64,000 nucleotides of DNA from Kitasatospora kifunensis (GTDB lineage Bacteria; Actinomycetota; Actinomycetes; Streptomycetales; Streptomycetaceae): contig NZ_JACHJV010000001.1 of assembly GCF_014203855.1 (NCBI RefSeq), forward strand, positions 3,968,001 to 4,032,000, written 5' to 3'. Both the position numbers and the translations under genes were made by a program. Shown in pieces: positions 55,168-62,010 of the stretch. Positions within the stretch are counted from its first letter, which is position 1. Each line of letters opens with the position of its first letter. The notes beneath the pieces were generated by a model. The model did no database searches, was not told where the DNA came from, and saw only the letters and a list, made by a program, of their open reading frames with translations.

Positions 55168-56667
55168 GTGCCCAACGCCAATGAATCCAACGCTGCCCGT
55201 CCCGCTGCCGACGCCCTTGCCGGGGCCCTGCCAGGTCTGAGTGAAGCCCAGACGCGGGGCCTGCAGGAGCTGCTGCGGGTCTCCCCGGTGGCGGACGAGA
55301 TCGCCCGGCGGTTCCAGGAGGCCGGCTTCCGGCTGGCCCTGGTCGGTGGCTCGGTGCGCGACGCGCTGCTCGGCCGGCTCGGCAATGACCTGGACTTCAC
55401 CACCGACGCTCGGCCGGGCCAGGTGCTCAAGCTGGTCAAGGGCTGGGCGGACGCGGTCTGGGACGTCGGCATCGCCTTCGGCACGGTCGGCGCGCGCAAG
55501 GACACGCCGACCGGCAGCTTCCTGATCGAGATCACCACCTACCGCAGCGAGGCCTACGACCGCACCTCGCGCAAGCCCGAGGTGACCTACGGCGACACCA
55601 TCGAGCAGGACCTGGTCCGCCGGGACTTCACGGTCAACGCGATGGCGGTCGACCTGCCAGGGCGCGGGTTCGTCGACCCGCACCACGGACTGGAGGACCT
55701 GGAGGCCCGGCTCCTGCGCACGCCCGCCACGCCCGAGGAGTCCTTCTCGGACGACCCGCTGCGGATGATGCGCGCCGCCCGGTTCGCCGCCCAGCTGAAC
55801 TTCACGCCCGCTCCCGAGGTGGTGGCGGCGATGACCGCGATGGCCGAGCGGATCACCATCGTGTCGGCCGAGCGGGTCCAGGCCGAGCTCAACAAGCTGC
55901 TGCTGGCCGAGCACCCGGTGCTGGGTCTGCGGCTGCTGGTCGACACCGGGCTGGCCGACCACGTGCTGCCCGAGCTGCCGGCCCTGAAGCTGGAGGAGGA
56001 CGAGCACCACCGCCACAAGGACGTCTACGAGCACTCGCTGACCGTGCTCGAGCAGGCGATCGCGCTGGAGCAGGACGGACCCGACCTGACGCTGCGGCTG
56101 GCCGCCCTGCTGCACGACATCGGCAAGCCGCGCACCCGCCGCTTCGAGTCGGACGGGCGGGTCTCCTTCCACCACCACGAGATGGTCGGCGCGAAGCTGA
56201 CCCGCAAGCGGATGCGGGAGCTGAAGTACTCCAAGGAGCTGATCGACGACGTCTCGCGCCTGGTCGAGCTGCACCTGCGGTTCCACGGCTACGGCGGCGG
56301 CGAGTGGACCGACTCGGCGGTGCGCCGCTACGTCGCCGACGCCGGGCCGCTGCTGGAGAGGCTGCACAAGCTGACCCGCTCCGACTGCACCACCCGCAAC
56401 CGGAAGAAGGCCGCCACCCTGTCGCGGACCTACGACGGTCTGGAGGAGCGGATCGCCCAGCTGAAGGAGCAGGAGGAGCTGGACGCGATCCGGCCCGCGC
56501 TGGACGGGAACCAGATCATGGAACTGCTCGGCCTGCGGCCGGGGCCGGCGGTGGGCAAGGCCTACAAGCACCTGCTCGAACTGCGCATGGAGCACGGCCC
56601 GATGGAGCACGAGGCGGCGGTGACGGCGCTCAAGCAGTGGTGGGCGCAGGAGCAGCAGGGACACTGA
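55168..56667 (+). CDS. cca: CCA tRNA nucleotidyltransferase
   Basis: 499 residues. Nucleotidyltransferase motif GGSVRD (60-65) and the catalytic DLDF (from 74), ARFAAQLNF and EERIAQLKEQEEL neighbours, and an HD domain with LLHDIGKP (about 316-317). Adds CCA to tRNA 3' ends; needed here for the two tRNAs that do not encode it. The GTG start lies nine bases after a TACCCT hexamer that fits a -10 element, so the mRNA could be leaderless. It is divergent from DUF6049, with 272 bp between. Confidence 0.94.
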   Translation: MPNANESNAARPAADALAGALPGLSEAQTRGLQELLRVSPVADEIARRFQEAGFRLALVGGSVRDALLGRLGNDLDFTTDARPGQVLKLVKGWADAVWDVGIAFGTVGARKDTPTGSFLIEITTYRSEAYDRTSRKPEVTYGDTIEQDLVRRDFTVNAMAVDLPGRGFVDPHHGLEDLEARLLRTPATPEESFSDDPLRMMRAARFAAQLNFTPAPEVVAAMTAMAERITIVSAERVQAELNKLLLAEHPVLGLRLLVDTGLADHVLPELPALKLEEDEHHRHKDVYEHSLTVLEQAIALEQDGPDLTLRLAALLHDIGKPRTRRFESDGRVSFHHHEMVGAKLTRKRMRELKYSKELIDDVSRLVELHLRFHGYGGGEWTDSAVRRYVADAGPLLERLHKLTRSDCTTRNRKKAATLSRTYDGLEERIAQLKEQEELDAIRPALDGNQIMELLGLRPGPAVGKAYKHLLELRMEHGPMEHEAAVTALKQWWAQEQQGH

Positions 56668-56677
56668 TGCCCGTGGT

Positions 56678-56704
56678 GGCGGCGCGCCGGCTCGGCGCGC
56701 CGCC
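56678..56704. terminator. 12-bp hairpin between cca and the LppU-like gene
   Basis: GGCGGCGCGCCG (56678-56689) pairs with CGGCGCGCCGCC (56693-56704) across a 3-base loop, between convergent genes. Confidence 0.8.
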
Positions 56705-56722
56705 GTTCTGGCCGACGGGCCG

Positions 56723-57916
56723 TCAGACGCTGCTGCCCGAGGTGCCCGAGGTGCCCGAGCCGGTGGAGCCACCGGTGGAGTCGGACGGGTCATCGGGCGG
56801 GGGGATGGCCGCGTCCTTCGGGGCCAGGCAGAGGGCGAAGCTGTTGCCGCCGTCCTGGTGCAGGAACCAGCTGGTGGCAGCCCGGTAACTGGCGCAGGCG
56901 GCCTGCGGGTTGTCGATGGTGGCGACCCTGCCGAGCACCTGGTACTGGGCCCTGGGGTTGCTGCAGGGGAGCACGGTGACGTCCGGATGGGCGTCGGCCT
57001 GGCCCAGTGAGCCGTTGGCGTCGCGCAGGCAGTCGCCGCCGTTGGCGGTGAGCACCGAGGCGCCGCCGTCGGAGCCCGAGTTGTCGCTGTTTCCGGTGCC
57101 CAGCAGCAGTGCCACCAGGGTGATGCAGGCCGCCACCGAGAGCACCGGCAGCAGCAGCATCCAGATCGCGCCGCGCTTGGTGAGCGGGGTGCCCTGATCC
57201 AGCTGCGGCCCGTGGGTACCCGGGGCCGGCGGCGGGAGTTGACGGATCTTCTGATAGGCAGACCGGGTGCGCAGCAGCGCGATCAGCGTGAAGAGCGGTG
57301 AGAGGTAGCCCCACCAGCCGCGCACCAGCGTGCGCTGCGACATCTCGCGGACCGTGGCGGTGCCGCAGACCCGGCAGTACGGGCCGGGGCGGCTGAGGAA
57401 CCTCATCAGCACGATCAGGCCCTGATGGCCGCGCACCGTGACGTCCACTGCCGGGAAGCCGCCGCAGATCCGGCAGGCGGCCGTGCCCGGCATCCCGGGC
57501 ATCGGCGCTGTCCCCGGTCCCGGATAGCCGTACGCCAGCGGCGTGGTCGGCGCGCCGTAGGGGCCTGGAGCACCGTACGGGCTCGGGGCCGGGTACGGGC
57601 TCGGGGAGGCGTACGCGCTCGGCGCGGCATACGGATTCGGCGCCGCAAAGGGGCTCGGCACGGCGTCCGCGGGTGCCGGGGCCTGCGCGGCGAAGACCGG
57701 CGGCGGGAGCACCGCGGTAGGCGGCTGGGCGGCGGTCGGCTGCGAAGCCGTGAGCGGGGGCGCCGTCTCTGCGGGTGCGGACTCCTCGGCCGTCACAGCT
57801 GGGGCCGTCACAGCTGGGGCCGCCGCTGCCGGGGCCGCCGACGGCGCGGGGACGTTCGGCGGGTTCGACGGCGGCGGCGGGACGTACGAGTTCGGCGACT
57901 GGGGCGGATTGCTCAC
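56723..57916 (-). CDS. LppU/SCO3897 family membrane protein
   Basis: 397 residues. A long Pro/Ala/Tyr-rich repetitive start (1-130, with PSPYPAPSPYGAPGPYGAP) is followed by a zinc-finger-like pair, CRICGG and CRVCGT, then two short amphipathic segments, a membrane helix (about 258-280, GAIWMLLLPVLSVAACITLVALL) and a C-terminal extracellular domain with four Cys (GDCLRD, LPCSNP, AACASY, ALCLAP), typical of the LppU/SCO3897 family. GTG start. It converges with cca, which is the location of SCO3897 in S. coelicolor. Role unknown. Confidence 0.8.
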   Translation of the reverse strand: MSNPPQSPNSYVPPPPSNPPNVPAPSAAPAAAAPAVTAPAVTAEESAPAETAPPLTASQPTAAQPPTAVLPPPVFAAQAPAPADAVPSPFAAPNPYAAPSAYASPSPYPAPSPYGAPGPYGAPTTPLAYGYPGPGTAPMPGMPGTAACRICGGFPAVDVTVRGHQGLIVLMRFLSRPGPYCRVCGTATVREMSQRTLVRGWWGYLSPLFTLIALLRTRSAYQKIRQLPPPAPGTHGPQLDQGTPLTKRGAIWMLLLPVLSVAACITLVALLLGTGNSDNSGSDGGASVLTANGGDCLRDANGSLGQADAHPDVTVLPCSNPRAQYQVLGRVATIDNPQAACASYRAATSWFLHQDGGNSFALCLAPKDAAIPPPDDPSDSTGGSTGSGTSGTSGSSV

Positions 57917-58030
57917 GACGGCTCTCCGAGGATGGCACGACGGCCGAGGGGTGGCGGAAGTGGAGCGGAAATGGAGCGGAAGCGTCAACGCGTGGTGCGG
58001 ACGTACCCTAGCGAGTCGCCCCGCTCCAGG

Positions 58031-59368
58031 TCACTGGGCCCCGGGTGGCGGCATCCGTCGACTGGCGCGGGCGTAGAGCGCCGCGCTCAGCGCGTAGGCC
58101 GCGGCGACCCCGAGCAGCACGCCCACCGAGCGTCCGTTCAGCGGCAGGACCAGCGCGGTGACGCCGGCGGCGGCGACGAAGGCGACGTTGAACAGCACGT
58201 CGTAGAGGGCGAAGATCCGCCCCCGGTAGTCGTCCTCCACCGCGTTCTGCACGATGGTGTCGGCGCAGATCTTGCTGCCCTGGGTGACCACGCCGAGCAG
58301 CAGGGCGGCGGCCATCACCGGGCCGGCGTCGAAGAAGAGGCCCAGCGCCGGGACGAAGACGGCGGCCGAGGCGAGGCAGGCGACTATCCAGCCGCTGAGC
58401 CCGATCCGCCGGGTGAACCAGGGGCTGACCACGGCGGCCAGGAAGAAGCCGAACGCCGAGAAGCCGAGCGCGGTTCCCAGAGTGGCGAGCCCGGCCTGGC
58501 TGTCGGCCGGGTCGTTGAAGGTGTAGCGGGAGAGCATCAGGACCGTGACGATCAGGACGCCGTAGCAGAAGCGTGCCGCGGTCACCGCGGCGAGCGCGTG
58601 CACGGCGGGCCGGCTCTCCTTGGCGAGGTACCGCACGCCCTCGACCAGCGACTTGCCGGCCTGGCCGAGCGCCGCGCGCAGGTCGGGGCGATCGGGGTGG
58701 TGCTCGGGGCCGAGCAGGTCGGGGGCCATCTTGTGGGCGGCCAGCGCCGCGGCCAGATAGAGCACGGCGGCCAGTGACACCAGCGCGGCGTCGGCTCGCG
58801 GTCCGGGTGCCATCACCTGGTGGAAGAGGAAGCCGATGCCACCGCCACAGGCGGCCGCGACGGTGCCCGCGGTGGGGGAGAGGGCGTTGGCAGTGATCAA
58901 CTGGGTGGGGGCCACCACCCGGGGCAGTGCGGCCGAGAGCCCGGCCAGGATGAACCGATTGAGCGCGGTGACCAGCAGCGCGGAGGCGAAGAAGAGCCAC
59001 TCGGGCACCTGACCGAGCAGCAGCCCGGCCGTCACCACGCCCAGGCCGAAGCGGGCCAGGTTGCCCAGGTAGAGCACCTGGCGGCGGCGCCAGCGATCCA
59101 GCAGCACGCCGGCGAAGGGGCCGATCACCGAGAACGGCAGCAGCAGCACCGCCAGCATCGAGGCGATGTCGGCGGGGGAGGACTGACGCTCCGGGGAGAA
59201 GATCACGTAGGAGGCCAGCGAGACCTGGAAGACCCCGTCGGAGAGTTGGGAGAGGAGCCGGGCGGCCAGCAGGCGGCGGAAGTCCCGGGTGCGTAGCAGC
59301 GCGCCGAGCGTGGCACGGCCGGTATCGGAGGTGCTGGGGGCCGGGGCCGCCCGTCGGGTGATCGCCAC
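58031..59368 (-). CDS. Major facilitator superfamily transporter
   Basis: 445 residues with about 12 hydrophobic helices. The A-like motif GVLLDRWRRRQVLYLGNLARFG and the N-terminal FRRLLAARLLSQLSDGVFQVSLASYVIF are typical of MFS enterobactin-exporter-like or macrolide-type permeases. A drug or siderophore-like export role is possible, but the substrate is not deducible. ATG start; the gap upstream holds a parS hairpin and the 38-bp repeat array. Transcribed leftwards after ino1, but separated by 260 bp. Confidence 0.85.
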   Translation of the reverse strand: MAITRRAAPAPSTSDTGRATLGALLRTRDFRRLLAARLLSQLSDGVFQVSLASYVIFSPERQSSPADIASMLAVLLLPFSVIGPFAGVLLDRWRRRQVLYLGNLARFGLGVVTAGLLLGQVPEWLFFASALLVTALNRFILAGLSAALPRVVAPTQLITANALSPTAGTVAAACGGGIGFLFHQVMAPGPRADAALVSLAAVLYLAAALAAHKMAPDLLGPEHHPDRPDLRAALGQAGKSLVEGVRYLAKESRPAVHALAAVTAARFCYGVLIVTVLMLSRYTFNDPADSQAGLATLGTALGFSAFGFFLAAVVSPWFTRRIGLSGWIVACLASAAVFVPALGLFFDAGPVMAAALLLGVVTQGSKICADTIVQNAVEDDYRGRIFALYDVLFNVAFVAAAGVTALVLPLNGRSVGVLLGVAAAYALSAALYARASRRMPPPGAQ

Positions 59369-59382
59369 CCGCTCAGGGTGTC

Positions 59383-59432
59383 ATGACGATGGCCGATGTT
59401 TCAGTTTCACGTGAAACATCGGCCATCGTCAT
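59383..59432. promoter_or_regulatory. Stem-loop that holds parS site 7
   Basis: The arms 59383-59401 and 59414-59432 pair perfectly for 19 bp around a 12-base loop. The parS core GTTTCACGTGAAAC at 59404-59417 is offset: its right part is in the right arm. It lies upstream of the MFS gene and could end the ino1 transcript. Confidence 0.88.
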
Positions 59433-59470
59433 TGAGCAGGCGTCAACCTGCGGTGCTGAAACTCAGCGTG

Positions 59471-59637
59471 CTGCGCTCAGCGCTCAGCTCGAACAGTCGC
59501 GAACCTCGCTGCGCTCAGCGCTCAGCTCGAACAGTCGCGAACCTCGCTGCGCTCAGCGCTCAGCTCGAACAGTCGCGAACCTCGCTGCGCTCAGCGCTCA
59601 GCTCGAACAGTCGCGAACCTCGCTGCGCTCAGCGCTC
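59471..59637. repeat. 38-bp perfect tandem repeat array (4.4 copies)
   Basis: Copies start at 59471, 59509, 59547 and 59585; a partial fifth from 59623 to 59637 runs into the end of ino1 (stop codon at 59629-59631). Units appear identical. Each holds CTGCGCTCAGCGCTCAGC and TCGCGA. Because 38 is not a multiple of three the array is non-coding. Confidence 0.95.
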
Positions 59638-60711
59638 GACCTCACCGCGGATGAACTTCTCGACGTTCTCGCGCGCCTCGTCGTCGAAGTACTGCACCGG
59701 CGGCGACTTCATGAAGTACGAGGAGGCCGACAGGATCGGGCCACCGATGCCGCGGTCCTTGGCGATCTTCGCGGCCCGGACGGCGTCGATGATGACACCG
59801 GCGGAGTTCGGGGAGTCCCAGACCTCGAGCTTGTACTCCAGGTTCAGCGGCACGTTGCCGAAGGCGCGACCCTCGAGGCGGACGTACGCCCACTTGCGGT
59901 CGTCGAGCCAGGCGACGTAGTCCGACGGGCCGATGTGGACGTTCTTCGCGCCCAGCTCACGGTCACGGACCTGGGAGGTGACGGCCTGGGTCTTCGAGAT
60001 CTTCTTGGACTCGAGGCGGTCACGCTCGAGCATGTTCTTGAAGTCCATGTTGCCGCCGACGTTCAGCTGCATGGTGCGCTCGAGGAGGACACCGCGGTCC
60101 TCGAAGAGCTTGGCCATCACGCGGTGCGTGATGGTGGCGCCCACCTGCGACTTGATGTCGTCACCGACGATCGGCACGCCGGCCTCGGTGAACTTGTCCG
60201 CCCACTCCTTGGTGCCCGCGATGAACACCGGCAGGGCGTTCACGAAGGCGACCTTGGCGTCGATGGCGCACTGCGCGTAGAACTTGGCAGCGTCCTCGGA
60301 GCCGACGGGCAGGTAGCAGACGAGGACGTCGACCTGGCGGTCCTTGAGGACCTGCACCACGTCGACCGGCTCCTCGGCGGACTGCTCGATGGTCTCGAGG
60401 TAGTACTTGCCGAGGCCGTCGAGGGTGTGGCCACGCTGCACGGTGACGCCGGTCGGCGGCACGTCGCAGATCTTGATGGTGTTGTTCTCGCTGGCGCCGA
60501 TGGCGTCGGCCAGGTCGAAGCCGACCTTCTTGGCGTCGACGTCGAACGCGGCGACGAACTCCACGTCCTTGACGTGGTAGTCGCCGAACTGCACGTGCAT
60601 CAGGCCGGGGACCTTACCGGCCGGGTCGGCGTCCTTGTAGAACTCGACACCCTGCACCAGCGACGCGGCGCAGTTGCCCACGCCCACGATGGCTACGCGA
60701 ACCGAACCCAT
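59629..60711 (-). CDS. ino1: Inositol-3-phosphate synthase
   Basis: 360 residues. NAD-binding start VRVAIVGVGNCAASLVQGVEFY, then GDDIKSQVGATITHR and LNVGGNMDFKNM(LE), the catalytic region of bacterial/archaeal-type myo-inositol phosphate synthases, and the C-terminal KSPPVQYFDDEARENVEKFI. Converts glucose-6-phosphate to inositol-1-phosphate for mycothiol and phosphatidylinositol. The gene is leftward and starts with ATG; PadR is upstream on the same strand. The stop codon lies in the last partial unit of the tandem array. Confidence 0.95.
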   Translation of the reverse strand: MGSVRVAIVGVGNCAASLVQGVEFYKDADPAGKVPGLMHVQFGDYHVKDVEFVAAFDVDAKKVGFDLADAIGASENNTIKICDVPPTGVTVQRGHTLDGLGKYYLETIEQSAEEPVDVVQVLKDRQVDVLVCYLPVGSEDAAKFYAQCAIDAKVAFVNALPVFIAGTKEWADKFTEAGVPIVGDDIKSQVGATITHRVMAKLFEDRGVLLERTMQLNVGGNMDFKNMLERDRLESKKISKTQAVTSQVRDRELGAKNVHIGPSDYVAWLDDRKWAYVRLEGRAFGNVPLNLEYKLEVWDSPNSAGVIIDAVRAAKIAKDRGIGGPILSASSYFMKSPPVQYFDDEARENVEKFIRGEVER

Positions 60712-60808
60712 TCCGGTTGCTCCCTGTGATCTCGTGAGGTCCGCCGGAGACCGGCGGCCCTCGTCCTGCTTCTCATCTGACTATCTGACGGGCGCACTGC
60801 GCCCACTT

Positions 60809-60838
60809 CCGCCGCGTGGCACCAGGCAGACGCGGCGG
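60809..60838 (-). terminator. Hairpin between padR and ino1
   Basis: CCGCCGCGT (60809-60817) pairs with ACGCGGCGG (60830-60838), eight bases past the padR stop. It may partly end the padR transcript. Confidence 0.45.
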
Positions 60839-60846
60839 CGGCACCC

Positions 60847-61530
60847 CTAGGCGGAGTGCCCCGGGCGGTCGTGCGGTGGCCGGGACGGATGGGGGAATCC
60901 GTCCTCGTCGCCACGGCCGTCCGAAGACTGTGGTACCGCGGGCCTGCCCGGCGGGGCGGCGGTGCGCCCGGTCCGGTTGGCCCGCTCGGTCTCGATCAGC
61001 TCGTTGAGCCAGCGGACCTCGCGCTCCACCGACTCCAACCCGTGCCGCTGCAGTTCGAGCGTGTAGTCGTCGAACCGCTCGCGGGTGCGGGCGATCGAGC
61101 TGCGCATCCGCTCCAGCCTCTCCTCGAGGCGGCTGCGGCGGCCCTCCAGGACGCGCATCCGCACCGCCCGGTCGGTCTGACCGAAGAAGGCGAAGTGCAC
61201 CCCGAAGTGTTCGTCCTCCCAGGCGTCCGGGCCCGAGTCGGCCAGCAGCTCCTCGAAGCGCTCCTTGCCCTCCGGGGAGAGCCGGTAGACGATCTTCGAT
61301 CGCTTGCCGTTGAGCGCGGTGGCCGGGACGTACTCCGTGTCCGGGTTGTCCTCGACCAGGAAGCCCTGGGCCACCAGGCTCTTCAGGCACGGGTAGAGCG
61401 TGCCGTAGGAGAACGCGCGGAACGAGCCGAGCAGAACGTTGAGACGTTTGCGCAGCTCATAGCCGTGCATCGGAGCGTCGTGCAGAAGGCCGAGGACGGC
61501 GAACTCCAGCACTCCCGAGCGCCTGCTCAC
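60847..61530 (-). CDS. PadR-family transcriptional regulator
   Basis: 227 residues. Winged helix of the PadR N-terminus: SGVLEFAVLGLLHDAPMHGYELRKRLN, LGSFRAFSYGTLYPCLKSL and a wing region (EDNPDT, then KRSKIVYRLSPEGKERFEELL). A C-terminal coiled coil (SRLEERLERMRSSIARTRERFDDY) completes the dimerisation part. In actinobacteria the PadR next to ino1 is known as a local regulator family. A 14-bp palindrome upstream is the likely operator. Confidence 0.9.
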   Translation of the reverse strand: MSRRSGVLEFAVLGLLHDAPMHGYELRKRLNVLLGSFRAFSYGTLYPCLKSLVAQGFLVEDNPDTEYVPATALNGKRSKIVYRLSPEGKERFEELLADSGPDAWEDEHFGVHFAFFGQTDRAVRMRVLEGRRSRLEERLERMRSSIARTRERFDDYTLELQRHGLESVEREVRWLNELIETERANRTGRTAAPPGRPAVPQSSDGRGDEDGFPHPSRPPHDRPGHSA

Positions 61531-61601
61531 GCGGTCCGGCCTCCCTTCGACGTCTCAGCAGCCGGTACGTCGCGGTCGGCTATGCCGCTGCGATGTATCG
61601 A

Positions 61602-61615
61602 CTCGATATATCGAG
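61602..61615. promoter_or_regulatory. Candidate PadR operator
   Basis: CTCGATATATCGAG is a perfect 14-bp palindrome, 72 bases upstream of the padR start. AT-rich palindromes at such a position are typical of autoregulated PadR genes. Confidence 0.5.
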
Positions 61616-61860
61616 AACGATAGGCGGAGGTCACGATTGGGGCAAGAGGGGCACGGGTGAATGTGATCACAAGAGCACTCAGCGCTCGCGACCAGGCCCG
61701 GATCGTTCCTGGTCACGTCCTGATCGACGGCGGGACGCATCGCTGCGAATCCGCTGCGGAGTCCGCTCGGATCGGTAGGTCAAGGCCAACCCGGGGTTTC
61801 TTGGCAACGGGCTTGTAATGATCTGTTGGGCTTTCGCGGCTGTTGTGAGCAAATGCCCGA

Positions 61861-61888
61861 TTGGTGACTCATCAGGGATGCGTACGCT
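61861..61888 (+). promoter_or_regulatory. Promoter candidate for the class A PBP gene
   Basis: TTGGTG (61861-61866) and TACGCT (61883-61888) are 16 bp apart. Predicted start of transcription is about 61895. The 61531-62010 gap holds no annotated gene apart from the small leader described next. Confidence 0.5.
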
Positions 61889-61895
61889 GTCGCGT

Positions 61896-61940
61896 GTGCA
61901 CGAGGACCACCACCTGGGTAGCGGCCTGATCCCCGCCTAG
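61896..61940 (+). other. Possible leaderless leader peptide ahead of the PBP gene
   Basis: A GTG at the predicted transcription start opens a 14-codon frame encoding MHEDHHLGSGLIPA, ended by TAG at 61938-61940. A hairpin CCCGCC/GGCGGG (61932-61937 with 61941-61946) has the stop codon as its loop. Weak evidence: other short frames overlap it. Confidence 0.25.
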
Positions 61941-62010
61941 GGCGGGTTGCGGGCATCGGAAGTGGATCCTGTCTACAGGCGTCCGTGCCTGGCCTAGGAG
62001 TTACTGGACT

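Noticed and set aside
59471..59637. 38-bp repeats as a CRISPR array
   Set aside because: The units are directly adjacent with no spacers and no cas gene is in the window.
59383..60729. Open frame through the 38-bp repeats and antisense to ino1
   Set aside because: The frame repeats the array in shifting registers, contains the parS hairpin, and lies antisense to a conserved gene; no ribosome site.
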